64,000 nt of DNA from an uncultured bacterium (GCA_949295325.1 CASFKG010000002.1:202047-266046); one strand, 5' to 3'; shown: positions 51,829 through 61,591, counted from the stretch's first letter. Numbers and translations: made by a program. Notes: generated by a model not told the origin, from the letters alone.

Positions 51829-52495
51829 CGACGAACTCCAGGTTGTAGAGAAAATAACGGTAGCTTTCGTCGCCGGAAGCGGGATCAGAGGCGCTTTCGA
51901 GCGTTATCTCGGTGGCCGGTTCCGCGAAGACGAATTCCTTTTCCTCGAGGGTCGATTCGACCGCTCCTTCGACGTGGGTCAAGGCCTGGGAAACGCCGTT
52001 TACGACCACGCTGGCATTGTCGTGGCTCGCACCCGGAGTGCCGGTTCCGTCCGTATAGAACTTGAAGTAGTCGGAAGCGGTGACCCTGAGCGCCTTGACC
52101 GGTTTGAGCAGTTCCATCACGATTTTGCCGGTTTTCTTGCCGCTGCCCATCGTCAGGCGGACGTCGGACTCCTCGGTGGCGTATTGGGCATAGACGTTTT
52201 CCACGGTGGGTTCCGTACCGATCAAATCCGAGACGCCCTCGAAATACCCGAAAAGGGTGGCGGGATTCTGCCCGTAGTTGTATCCGGCGTTTTCGGCGAT
52301 GTTCCGGAAGTCGACGTTGATGGTGACTTCGATGTCGCCGTCTCCTTCTCCTTCTCCCTCGTCCGGTTCCTCCTCGACGGAACTGGTGGTTTCTTCTGCC
52401 CCTTCTTCCGCTGACGTGGTGCTTTCCCCTTGGGTTCCGCCGCAGGCGGATAGCATGAGGGCCGCAAGGCCCAGTATGAGCGCTTTCTTGTTCAT
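51821..52495 (-). CDS. Surface lipoprotein of unknown function
   Basis: 224 residues: signal peptide with lipobox LSAC (Cys18), an acidic Glu/Gly/Ser/Thr-rich linker (about 20-55), then a beta-rich exported domain of about 165 residues with no recognised family. The linker style resembles that of the endonuclease I lipoprotein. SD AAGGAG precedes ATG 52495. It overlaps the MBL gene downstream and follows the rpmG terminator. It is probably anchored to the outer face of the membrane. Confidence 0.7.
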   Translation of the reverse strand: MNKKALILGLAALMLSACGGTQGESTTSAEEGAEETTSSVEEEPDEGEGEGDGDIEVTINVDFRNIAENAGYNYGQNPATLFGYFEGVSDLIGTEPTVENVYAQYATEESDVRLTMGSGKKTGKIVMELLKPVKALRVTASDYFKFYTDGTGTPGASHDNASVVVNGVSQALTHVEGAVESTLEEKEFVFAEPATEITLESASDPASGDESYRYFLYNLEFVVA

Positions 52496-52510
52496 CGTTT
52501 CTCCTTTTAC

Positions 52511-52537
52511 AAAGAAAAATCCCCAAAGAGGGGACCT
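52511..52537 (-). terminator. Terminator between rpmG and the lipoprotein gene
   Basis: TCCCC-TCTTT-GGGGA hairpin on the minus strand, followed by TTTTTCTTT. The lipoprotein SD lies directly after it, so it may also act as an attenuator. Confidence 0.7.
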
Positions 52538-52540
52538 TCC

Positions 52541-52699
52541 TTACTTCTTTTCCTTGTGCAGAGTCTTCTTCTTGCAGACCGGGCAGTACTTGTTGGTTTC
52601 CATGCGGTCCGGATGCAGCTTCTTGTTGCGGGAAGTAATGTAGTTTTCCTCTCCGCAGACGGTGCATTTCAGGGTTACTTGTTCGCGCTTGCTAGCCAT
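52541..52699 (-). CDS. rpmG: 50S ribosomal protein L33
   Basis: 52-residue ribosomal protein opening with MASKREQVTLKCTVCGEENY, followed by SRNKKLHPDRMETNKYCPVC and a basic tail. Both CxxC pairs are present (Cys12, 15, 39 and 42), so this is the zinc-binding type. ATG at 52699; an AAAAGG about 11 bases upstream may serve as SD. A perfect CTTTAGC/GCTAAAG hairpin lies in the leader. Confidence 0.95.
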   Translation of the reverse strand: MASKREQVTLKCTVCGEENYITSRNKKLHPDRMETNKYCPVCKKKTLHKEKK

Positions 52700-52717
52700 T
52701 TTGAATCACTACCTTTT

Positions 52718-52733
52718 CTTTAGCGGGCTAAAG
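52718..52733 (-). other. Hairpin in the rpmG leader (CTTTAGC-CC-GCTAAAG)
   Basis: A perfect 7-bp inverted repeat, 19 bases before the rpmG start. It may be a regulatory or processing element for the L33 transcript; no U-tract follows. Confidence 0.35.
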
Positions 52734-52807
52734 GATACCACCAACGGAGAGATTATTCCACGCAAAATTTGCGGTTTCCGCCGGATGCCGCTACTTCCCC
52801 GTTGCCT

Positions 52808-52813
52808 TATACT
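52808..52813 (+). promoter_or_regulatory. Leaderless promoter (TATACT) of ispG
   Basis: TATACT ends exactly six bases before ATG 52820. No SD is present. Confidence 0.55.
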
Positions 52814-52819
52814 TAAGCC

Positions 52820-53860
52820 ATGAAACGGGAAGAAACTAAACCCCTCAGGCTGGGGAACATCCAAATAGGCGGCCAGGCCAAGGTGCTGCTTCAGAGCATG
52901 TGCAACATCAAAACGAGCCGGACCGACGAGGTGGCCGCCCAGATAAACCGGTGTGCGAAGCTCGGGGCCGACCTCATGCGCGTCAGCGTCCTCGACAAAG
53001 AGGACGCGGAAAGCATCGGCCGGCTGCGCCGGCTGATTTCCGTACCCCTCGTCTGCGACATCCATTTCGACTACCGGCTGGCCCTCGAATGCCTCGAGCA
53101 GGGCGCGGAGGCCATCCGCATCAATCCCGGTAACATCGGCGGCGAGGACAGGGTCAAGGCGGTGGCCGAGGCGGCCAAGGCCCGGGGCGCGGTCATCCGG
53201 GTCGGCGTGAATTCCGGTTCCCTCGACAAAAGCGTTTCCTCGGTTCCCTCGGCCGAAGCGCTGCTCGAAAGCGCCGCCAAGCACGTCGGGCTTTTGGAGA
53301 AGTACGGGTTCCGGGACATCGTCATATCGCTGAAGGCCTCGGACGTCAGGGCCACCGTCGGTGCCTACCGGGCCGCGGGCAGCCGCTTCGCCTACCCCCT
53401 CCACCTCGGGGTTACCGAAGCCGGCCCCAAGGACGTGGGCCTCATCAGGTCGGCCGCGGCGCTTTCGCCCTTGTTGCTCGAGGGCCTAGGCGACACGATA
53501 AGGATTTCCCTTAGCGATGCCCCGGAAGAGGAAATAAAGGCCGGGGCCAGATTGCTCCACGACCTCGGATTGAAGGAAGACTACCCCACGCTCATAAGCT
53601 GCCCGACCTGCGGAAGGACGGAGGTGGACCTGCTGCCGTTGGCCCATCGGATCCAGGCTTATCTCGAAGAACATCCAAAAAAAGTCAAGGTGGCCGTCAT
53701 GGGCTGCATCGTGAACGGCCCCGGCGAGGCCTCGGGTGCCGATTTCGGGGTCGCGGGCGGAAATGAGATATACGTCCTTTTCCGGAAAGGAAAGGTCTAC
53801 AAGACCGTCAAGGAAGAGGCAGCCTACGGCGAACTCGTCTCCCTCATCGAGGCCTTTTAG
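52820..53860 (+). CDS. ispG: 4-hydroxy-3-methylbut-2-enyl-diphosphate synthase (GcpE)
   Basis: Fe-S enzyme of the MEP isoprenoid pathway that reductively opens the cyclodiphosphate; 346 residues. The N-terminal TIM barrel includes LQSMCNIKTS, DLMRVSV, VCDIHFDYRLAL, IRINPGNIG; the Fe-S ligands lie in SCPTCGR and GCIVNGPGE. It continues the pathway opened by dxs; ispH is 2.2 kb away. The start is leaderless. The stop shares bases with the stop of nfo on the other strand. Confidence 0.95.
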   Translation: MKREETKPLRLGNIQIGGQAKVLLQSMCNIKTSRTDEVAAQINRCAKLGADLMRVSVLDKEDAESIGRLRRLISVPLVCDIHFDYRLALECLEQGAEAIRINPGNIGGEDRVKAVAEAAKARGAVIRVGVNSGSLDKSVSSVPSAEALLESAAKHVGLLEKYGFRDIVISLKASDVRATVGAYRAAGSRFAYPLHLGVTEAGPKDVGLIRSAAALSPLLLEGLGDTIRISLSDAPEEEIKAGARLLHDLGLKEDYPTLISCPTCGRTEVDLLPLAHRIQAYLEEHPKKVKVAVMGCIVNGPGEASGADFGVAGGNEIYVLFRKGKVYKTVKEEAAYGELVSLIEAF

Positions 53861-54711
53861 GAAAGCGAGTTCAGCAGCGCGATTTCGTCTTTGTAGGGCG
53901 CCTTGCCGTCCACATAGGGGGTTTCCAGGATCTTGGGAACCCCCTTTAGTCTTCCTTCCCGGGCGATCTTCGCGAGATTGGCGAGCCCCAGCGTGCCCTT
54001 GCCGAGGTTTTCGTGGCGGTCCTTGCGGCTGCCCCGCGGGTTCTTGGAGTCGTTCAGGTGGACGACCTTCAGGCGGTCCAGGCCGATGGTTTCGTCGAAG
54101 AGGTCGAGGAAGCCCGATATGTCGGACATGTCGTAGCCCGCGTCGTTGAGATGGCACGTATCGATGGTCACGCCGAGCCGCGGGCTACCCCCGCAGGCCG
54201 TTATGATCTCCCCTATTTCCTCGAGCGTCCGGCCGAGTTCTGTGCCTTTGCCGGCCATGGTCTCGAGGACGATCGCAACGCTTTCCGGGACGGCCGAAAG
54301 CACTTTCCCCAATCTGGCGGCCAAAAGGTCGATGGCTTCCCACCTCTCGAGTCCCATCGCGTTTCCGGGATGGAGCACCAGGAAAGGGCTTCCTAACGCC
54401 GCGGTCCTTTTCCCCTCCTCGATCAGGAAGCGCACGCCGAAGGCGGCCTTTTCGGGATCGCCGGAGGCGAGGTTGATGACGTAAGGGGCGTGCACGACTA
54501 TCGCGGAAGGGTCCCTTCCGCTTGCCTTCCAAAGGCGGAGCCCTTCGGAGATTTTTAGCCGGTCGAGGGGTATGCGCCTGGTATTCTGGGGTGCCCCGGT
54601 ATAGACCATGAAGGCGGTTTCTCCCCAGGATAGCGCTTCCTTCACGGAGCCGAGGAAATAATCGGGTCCGGCAAGCGGGACGTGGGACCCCAAAAGAGGT
54701 ATGTCCTTCAT
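53857..54711 (-). CDS. nfo: Endonuclease IV (AP endonuclease)
   Basis: Zinc-dependent AP endonuclease for base-excision repair; 284 residues, standard length. Metal-ligand motifs: LHPGNAMG (about 113-120), LETMAGKGTELG, TIDTCHLNDAGYD and VHLNDSKNPRGSRKDRHENLG. ATG 54711 overlaps the stop of the DEAD-box helicase gene (ATGA), so the two are coupled, as cshB-nfo is in Bacilli. Confidence 0.95.
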   Translation of the reverse strand: MKDIPLLGSHVPLAGPDYFLGSVKEALSWGETAFMVYTGAPQNTRRIPLDRLKISEGLRLWKASGRDPSAIVVHAPYVINLASGDPEKAAFGVRFLIEEGKRTAALGSPFLVLHPGNAMGLERWEAIDLLAARLGKVLSAVPESVAIVLETMAGKGTELGRTLEEIGEIITACGGSPRLGVTIDTCHLNDAGYDMSDISGFLDLFDETIGLDRLKVVHLNDSKNPRGSRKDRHENLGKGTLGLANLAKIAREGRLKGVPKILETPYVDGKAPYKDEIALLNSLS

Positions 54712-56051
54712 TTTTTTCTGGAAAGGTTTTTCCTGATGGCCTTGGAAATGGCCTTGCGGCGGTACTTCCGCTTCACCTTCTCGACGGCCAGCTTGGCCTT
54801 CTTGCGGTAACCGGGTTTGACACTCTTTCCGCTATGCCTGGCCTTGGCGATGGCAATTTCCCGTTTCTCGTCGTCCTCGTAGGCCTGCCTTTTTTGGCCT
54901 TTATGGATGCCTAGTCCCTTGGGATCATGGACGAGCTGTCCGCCCTTGATGGTCAGCATGTCGAAAGGCACCCCGGCCTCGTAGAGGGCCTTCGCCCTTT
55001 GCTCTTCGCCCATGTCGTAGAGGACGTAGGAGTCGCCATTCTTGCCGAACCTTCCGGTCCTGCCGGCCCGGTGGTAATAGAAATCGAGGTCGGAAGGGAC
55101 GTCGGTCGAGACGACCAGGTCCACGTCCGGCAGATCGATGCCGCGGCTGAGCAAATCGCTGGCGACCACGACCTGGTAGCGGTTTTCCCTTATCATCCGC
55201 ATGGTCTTGCGGCGTTCCCGCTCGCTCAGGTCGCCGGTATAGGAAACGACGCCGAACCCCGATTCCCTTATACGCAGGGCCACTTGGGCCGCCTCCTCCT
55301 TTTTGTTTACGAAGACGATGGCGAAATAGGGGCGCTTGATGCGCAGCAGTTCCGCCGCCGCGGCGGCCCTTTCCCGGTGTCTCACGTCGACCAGGTGGTG
55401 GCTGACCTCGCTGGCGGTCTTGATTTCCCCGCCCTCGTAGCGCAGGTCGGCCTTCACGTATTTGGCCAGCGCGGACTTCAGGTGTTCCTTGAGGGTCGCG
55501 CTGAAGACGAGTACCTGGGGATTAGAGAAAAGGGCGAGGATGGCCGAAGCTTCCTCGAAGAACCCCATGTCCAGCAGCATGTCGGCCTCGTCGAGCACCG
55601 CGGTCTTTACCTCCTTGGGGTTGAGCAGGCCGCTCGAAAACAAATCGAGGAGCCTCCCCGGCGTACCGATGGCGATATGGGGCTGGCTATTCGGACCCAG
55701 TCCTTCCTCGTCGGCCTCGCGGTTGTTGTTCCCGCTGAACAAGCGGACCCGGAGGCTACTATCGGCTTTGGCGAAAGGCATTGCGAAATCGTAGACCTGG
55801 CGGGCTAGTTCCCTGGTCGGGGCGACGATCACGGCCTGAAGCCGCGGGAGTTTCGTGTCGATCCGGCAGAGTATCGGGATCAGGTAGGCATGGGTCTTCC
55901 CGGAGCCGGTCGGGCTCTGAGCCAAGACGGATTCGCCCCTCAGGGCGGAGGGAATCACGGACTGCTGGACGGGAGAAGGATTTGAATAGCCGTTCTCGGA
56001 AAGGACGGAAAGGACGCTTTCCTTTATGTTGAGGCCCTTGAAGCTTTGCAT
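54708..56051 (-). CDS. cshB: DEAD-box RNA helicase (CshB-like)
   Basis: 447-residue DEAD-box ATPase that remodels RNA. Motifs in order: the Q motif region PSPVQQ, Walker A SPTGSGKT, PTRELARQ, VLDEADML (DEAD), SATL and HRAGRTGRFG, then a ~70-residue very basic tail (KRKYRRKAISKAIRK) that probably binds RNA. ATG 56051 was chosen because TATAAT ends six bases upstream; the longer frame to 56066 would overlap that promoter. Position next to nfo and ispH matches Bacillus yqfR/cshB. Confidence 0.9.
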   Translation of the reverse strand: MQSFKGLNIKESVLSVLSENGYSNPSPVQQSVIPSALRGESVLAQSPTGSGKTHAYLIPILCRIDTKLPRLQAVIVAPTRELARQVYDFAMPFAKADSSLRVRLFSGNNNREADEEGLGPNSQPHIAIGTPGRLLDLFSSGLLNPKEVKTAVLDEADMLLDMGFFEEASAILALFSNPQVLVFSATLKEHLKSALAKYVKADLRYEGGEIKTASEVSHHLVDVRHRERAAAAAELLRIKRPYFAIVFVNKKEEAAQVALRIRESGFGVVSYTGDLSERERRKTMRMIRENRYQVVVASDLLSRGIDLPDVDLVVSTDVPSDLDFYYHRAGRTGRFGKNGDSYVLYDMGEEQRAKALYEAGVPFDMLTIKGGQLVHDPKGLGIHKGQKRQAYEDDEKREIAIAKARHSGKSVKPGYRKKAKLAVEKVKRKYRRKAISKAIRKNLSRKK

Positions 56052-56057
56052 AGCGGC

Positions 56058-56063
56058 ATTATA
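56058..56063 (-). promoter_or_regulatory. Leaderless promoter (TATAAT) of the cshB-nfo operon
   Basis: A perfect TATAAT on the minus strand ends exactly six bases before ATG 56051. It lies back-to-back with the ispH promoter. Confidence 0.6.
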
Positions 56064-56074
56064 CACGCGGGGGC

Positions 56075-56080
56075 TAAAAT
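56075..56080 (+). promoter_or_regulatory. Leaderless promoter (TAAAAT) of ispH
   Basis: TAAAAT ends exactly six bases before ATG 56087. No SD is present. The whole divergent gap between the two start codons is 35 bases. Confidence 0.55.
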
Positions 56081-56086
56081 GCTTCC

Positions 56087-56941
56087 ATGGAGACGATCAT
56101 CCTTAGACCCATCGGATTCTGCGCGGGGGTGAGGTCCGCCCTTTCGCGGGCCGCCCGGGCCGCGGGCGAACACGAAAGGACCTACATGCTTTTCGCCCCC
56201 GTCCATAACGAGGCGGTCACCAAAGGCCTTACCGACGCGGGCCTTAAGCTACTCGAAGGCGGAAACCCCCTCGACCTCATCGCGGAGGCCAAGGGCGGCT
56301 ATCTCCTCTTCGGCGCCCACGGACACCCCGCCTGCTACGAGGAAAAGGCCCGGCAGGAGGGGATAGAGTACGCCGACCTCACCTGTCCCTACGTCAAGTC
56401 GATACTCGATAGCCTAAAGGAGGAAACCAGGGAGCACGACGTCATATACTTGGGCGAGCAAGGCCATCAGGAATGCGTTGCTGCCCTATCTATATCTAAG
56501 CGAATCTTCCTTTTTAAGGAAGGAACTACCAATAAACTACCAATTACCGACCTGACGCCGATTTTCCGCTGCCAGACGACCATGTCTTTGGAGGAAATCG
56601 CCGCCGCCTTTGAAGAAATCGCCGGGGCCTTCCCCGGGGCGATAAACCGGGCCCGTCCCTGCCCGGCCACGGCGGCCCGGCAGGCCCTTGCGGGCCGCAT
56701 ACCTCCCGGGGCGGGATCCGCGGTCGTCCTCGGTTCGAAGACGAGCCGCAATACGCTTAGCCTTTACGAGGCCATAAGGAAAAAGAACCCCGGGCTATTC
56801 GTCGTCAGGGCCCTGGATGCCGGGGAACTAAGGCTAAGCGGGGACTTGCTTAGGGGAAAGGCCCCGTGCTACCTCCTTTCCGGCGCCAGCAGCGCCGATT
56901 CCAGCATCGAGGAGGCCTACGAATACCTTTCTTCCCTCTAG
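56087..56941 (+). CDS. ispH: 4-hydroxy-3-methylbut-2-enyl diphosphate reductase
   Basis: Last enzyme of the MEP pathway, making IPP and DMAPP at a 4Fe-4S cluster; 284 residues. The three cluster cysteines lie in GFCAGVRSAL, LTCPYVKS and RPCPATAARQ; HGHPACY and RCQTTMSLEE are the other conserved sites. The C-terminal SGASSADSSIEE replaces the more common GASTP form. Translation is leaderless. The stop (TAG) and the nif3 stop on the other strand share the tetranucleotide CTAG. Confidence 0.93.
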   Translation: METIILRPIGFCAGVRSALSRAARAAGEHERTYMLFAPVHNEAVTKGLTDAGLKLLEGGNPLDLIAEAKGGYLLFGAHGHPACYEEKARQEGIEYADLTCPYVKSILDSLKEETREHDVIYLGEQGHQECVAALSISKRIFLFKEGTTNKLPITDLTPIFRCQTTMSLEEIAAAFEEIAGAFPGAINRARPCPATAARQALAGRIPPGAGSAVVLGSKTSRNTLSLYEAIRKKNPGLFVVRALDAGELRLSGDLLRGKAPCYLLSGASSADSSIEEAYEYLSSL

Positions 56942-57702
56942 ATGATCCGCGGCGGAATCTCGTGTTCGGCCCCGGATACCCGAAGGGTAGGATCTATGCT
57001 TAGCAGCGTTTCCTTCATCCTTAGGACGAAGGCCTTTTCTATTTCGTGGGGCAAATCCAGGTAGTCGTAGCCGGCTATCGCCATTTCCCTAAAGGCGTGG
57101 TGGGGGCAGTCGCCCGAGACGAAGACGTCGTAGCCCTCCTCCTTGGCGATGCGCCAGGCAAAAGACCCGGCGCCCCCGATGACGGCCACCTTCCTCACGA
57201 CTTTCTTGCCCCCGTCGAGGAGCCGCCCGTAGGGAACCCCGAGCCTTTCCTTCGCGTAGGCGGCGAATTCCCGGATGCCCATCGGGGCGGGAAGCAGCCC
57301 GCCGCGGGCGCACGGCTCGCCTGAAAGGGGCTTCACTGCGGACAATCCGAGGCGGCGGCAGAGTTCGTCGTTCATCCCGGGGGTCCCGGCGTCGAAGTTC
57401 GTGTGGAAGGAATAGATGCATAGCCCGGCCTCCGCCGCGGCTTCCGCCAGGGCCTTCTTCTCGGGGTCGCGTTCAAGGATCTCCCGGGGCCGCCCGAAGA
57501 AAAACGGATGGTGGGTGATGACCAAATCCGGGCGGAACGCGGCCGCCTTTTCGAAGACGAAGCGGTCGAAATCGAGCACGAGGAAGACGCTTTTGGTTTC
57601 CGGTGGCAGTTTTCCTAGCTGCAGTCCCACGTGGTCGTAGCTTTCCGCTAACCTCTTGGGATAGTACTTCCCCAGCGCCTTAAGCAGTCTTTTGGTTTCC
57701 AT
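56938..57702 (-). CDS. Nif3-like dinuclear metal center protein (YqfO family)
   Basis: 254 residues, the short Nif3 form without the inserted PII-like domain of Bacillus YqfO. Metal-site motifs: DHVGLQLG (about 23-30), ITHHPFFFG (about 61-69), FHTNFDAGTPGMND, and SGDCPHHAF near 195. Proposed as a GTP cyclohydrolase-like or metal-binding protein; function not settled. GAGG acts as SD, and the start lies inside trmK (23-base overlap). Convergent with ispH. Confidence 0.88.
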   Translation of the reverse strand: METKRLLKALGKYYPKRLAESYDHVGLQLGKLPPETKSVFLVLDFDRFVFEKAAAFRPDLVITHHPFFFGRPREILERDPEKKALAEAAAEAGLCIYSFHTNFDAGTPGMNDELCRRLGLSAVKPLSGEPCARGGLLPAPMGIREFAAYAKERLGVPYGRLLDGGKKVVRKVAVIGGAGSFAWRIAKEEGYDVFVSGDCPHHAFREMAIAGYDYLDLPHEIEKAFVLRMKETLLSIDPTLRVSGAEHEIPPRII

Positions 57703-58341
57703 CGAATTCCTCCATGGCCAATAAGGCCAGCCGGTAACGCCTTCGCGTTTCTTCCGACATCCTTTGGCCTATGGCCGAATAGCCGGCGATTTCGCGGGCG
57801 AGCATTTCCCGGAAGGCGTCGCCCCCTTCCTTCCTGAGGGGTCCGTAGGCCAGATCCAGTTCGGACAAAGGACCCTGCTTCCCCCTTGTTAGTTCGTAGG
57901 CCCGGTAGAAATGGCCTCCTTCCTCGACGGCCGCGAAGGCCACGTGGCGGAAACCGGATCCGCTTAGGAAGCCAAACAGTTCCGCGTGTTCGCTTTGGGG
58001 CTGCAGGACCAAGGTCGAGACGTTTGGGTGTTCCGCGAGCCCGGCCGAAAGTATTTCCGCGATGAGACGGCCTCCCATGCCGGCCAGGACCAGGGTGTCG
58101 ACGAAATCCGGCAAGCCGCTTAGGCCGTCGGCCAGGCGGACCAAGGCCCTGTCCCCGAGCCCCGCCGCCCTGACGGCGGCCAAGCTATTGAGATAGGGTC
58201 CTTCCTTGTTGTCGCTCAAAACGGCGCGGCGGGTGGGATCCGCCCCGAGGGCGTATAGCGAGATGAGGCCGTGGTCGCTGCCTATTTCGGCGAAGGCCGC
58301 CCCGGCGGGGATCAGGCCGGCGACCATGGCGACGCGTCCAT

Positions 58342-58345
<4 letters not shown>
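57680..58345 (-). CDS. trmK: tRNA (adenine-22-N1)-methyltransferase TrmK
   Basis: 221-residue SAM-dependent methyltransferase (COG2384) that modifies A22 of certain tRNAs. The SAM pocket opens with [15 protein letters not shown] (about 19-33), then the [13 protein letters not shown] segment, and the [13 protein letters not shown] motif near 88. GTG 58345 overlaps the rpoD stop (GTGA). Order rpoD-trmK-nif3 is the Bacilli arrangement. Confidence 0.9.
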
Positions 58346-59709
<1,364 letters not shown>

Positions 59710-59745
59710 ATTTGCTCCTTTGCGTTTGCCTACGGATGTGGCTTT

Positions 59746-61539
59746 TCAGTTCTTGTTCGCGGCCTTTTCGATCTGTTCCCGCCTCTTCTTAGCGTAGTCT
59801 TCGAGGATCTTGGCCTTTTCGCTCAGCGATTTGCCCGCCATGTCCTCCTCGAGCCTGTTGCGGCTGCTGCGCTTCGATTTCTCGGAGTTGATGGCCTCGA
59901 GGCAGGCGTCGAGGACCTTCGGCTCGAAGTCCGGATGGTAGTCGTCCGAGGCTATCTGCATGACGGTCCGCTTCAGGGCCTCCGCCTTTTCGTCCTCGCT
60001 CAGCTCGAGGGCCAGGAGGCTGGGTTCGACCTTGCCCCCGTGCCTGTCGGCGAAGTCGACCACGTACTCGGCGATGGATTCGTAAACGCCGGTCACGAAG
60101 CTGTCGACCTTCTCCTTGAAGAAAGAGACGGCGTCCTCGTAGCTAAGCATGTAGTAGAGGATTTCCCTTTCGGCGTTGGCCAGCCTGTTCCGCGGCGTTT
60201 CTTCCCCGGCGGCGGAACGGATTCCACCCGGCAGGGCGCCGATTTCGGCCGTCTCGATGGCCTTGCGCCTCCGCTTCGTGAGCAGGGCGTTTATGGCCCC
60301 GGGGTCGTAGCCCGTGGCCTTGGCGAGGCGGCTTATGCCCTGTTCCCTCTCGATGCCGGCCGGAAGCGAGGCGACGTAGGGGAGGAAGCGGTCGATCAGT
60401 TCCTTCTTGTCGGCCGTCTTCCCGCCCGAGCGTCCGTAGTAGGCGAGCTGGAACGAGAAGGGATCGGAGAGGTTGCCCAGCAGTTTTTGAAGTTCCTCCC
60501 TGCCCGACTGCCTCAGTATGTCGTCGGGATCGCGGTCGTCGCTGCTTACGACGAGGCGGAAGCGCAGGCCGGACTTGTTTAGGGCCGGTATGGCCCTGAC
60601 CATGGCGTCCTGTCCCGGGTCGTCGCCGTCGAGGCAGAGCCTTATTTCGGCGCCGAAGCCCTTTAGGACGGACAGGTGGTAGGGGGTCATGGCGGTGCCC
60701 ATCAGGGCGACGGCCGGTTCCCCTATTGCCTCGAGGGCGATGACGTCCATGAATCCTTCCAGGACGTAGACGTATCCGCGGCCGCGGGCCTCGCCTTTGG
60801 CGTTATGGGCATTGTAGAGGACGGTGTTCTTTTCGAAAATGAGGGTTTCCGGGCTGTTGATGTACTTCGGCGATCCGTCGTCCTTGAGCCGCCTCGCGGA
60901 AATGCCGACGTAGCGCCCGTCCGGGTCGGCGATCGGGAAGATGACCCGGCCGGCGTTAGCGTCCCTCATGTTGTCGCCGACCACGGCGATCCCGATGCCT
61001 TCGATGGTCTTGGGGGTATGGCCCTTGGCCCGCAGGAAGGCGACGGTCGCCGCGCCGTCGAGCGGCGCGTACCCTATCGCAAAGCGGTCGCGGCTGGTTT
61101 TGTCTAAGCCCCTTCCCTCCAGATAATCGAGGGCCTGCTTTCCTTCGGCCGTGGCGAGGCTATAGCGGTAATAGGCGACGAGGTCGGCCATGCAGGCGTA
61201 AAGCGGTTCCTTGCGGGGGTCGCGCGGCTTGCCGGCCGCTTCCAGCCTCGCGTCCTTGATCCCCATGATGTCGGCGACCTTGCGGACGGCTTCGCGGAAG
61301 GGGACGTTCTCCTTCTTCATCACGAAGTCGAAGGCGTTCCCGCCTTCGCCGTCGACGAAGCATTTGAAAATCTGCTTCTCGGGGGAAATGTGGAGGCTCG
61401 GGTTCGTGTCGTTGTGAAAAGGGCATTTGGCCAGGTAATCGCGCCCCCGCTTTATGACGGGGATATAGGCGCTGATGACCTTGACTATATCGGTCCTCTT
61501 CAGGATCGATTCGTATAGTTCTCGGTTGCTGAATGCCAT
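59746..61539 (-). CDS. dnaG: DNA primase with altered zinc ribbon
   Basis: Primase that makes RNA primers for replication; 597 residues. The CHC2 zinc domain shows C39 (AKCPFHND), H42 and C60, but the fourth ligand position is Asp63 (KCFVDGEGG) instead of Cys. The TOPRIM core follows with VYVLEGFMDVIAL and LCLDGDDPGQDA (acidic metal sites), and the C-terminal domain binds DnaB helicase. It starts at ATG 61539, immediately after a perfect palindrome. It lies between glyS and rpoD as in many Firmicutes. Confidence 0.93.
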   Translation of the reverse strand: MAFSNRELYESILKRTDIVKVISAYIPVIKRGRDYLAKCPFHNDTNPSLHISPEKQIFKCFVDGEGGNAFDFVMKKENVPFREAVRKVADIMGIKDARLEAAGKPRDPRKEPLYACMADLVAYYRYSLATAEGKQALDYLEGRGLDKTSRDRFAIGYAPLDGAATVAFLRAKGHTPKTIEGIGIAVVGDNMRDANAGRVIFPIADPDGRYVGISARRLKDDGSPKYINSPETLIFEKNTVLYNAHNAKGEARGRGYVYVLEGFMDVIALEAIGEPAVALMGTAMTPYHLSVLKGFGAEIRLCLDGDDPGQDAMVRAIPALNKSGLRFRLVVSSDDRDPDDILRQSGREELQKLLGNLSDPFSFQLAYYGRSGGKTADKKELIDRFLPYVASLPAGIEREQGISRLAKATGYDPGAINALLTKRRRKAIETAEIGALPGGIRSAAGEETPRNRLANAEREILYYMLSYEDAVSFFKEKVDSFVTGVYESIAEYVVDFADRHGGKVEPSLLALELSEDEKAEALKRTVMQIASDDYHPDFEPKVLDACLEAINSEKSKRSSRNRLEEDMAGKSLSEKAKILEDYAKKRREQIEKAANKN

Positions 61540-61540
61540 T

Positions 61541-61556
61541 TAATACTTAAGTATTA
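61541..61556. other. Perfect 16-bp palindrome immediately upstream of dnaG
   Basis: TAATACTTAAGTATTA is self-complementary and ends two bases before the dnaG start codon. It is in an AT-rich 52-bp gap after glyS, with no good SD. Possible operator or leader hairpin controlling primase and sigma factor. Confidence 0.45.
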
Positions 61557-61591
61557 TCTCTACTAATATTCAACTAGATTCCTACTATGAA

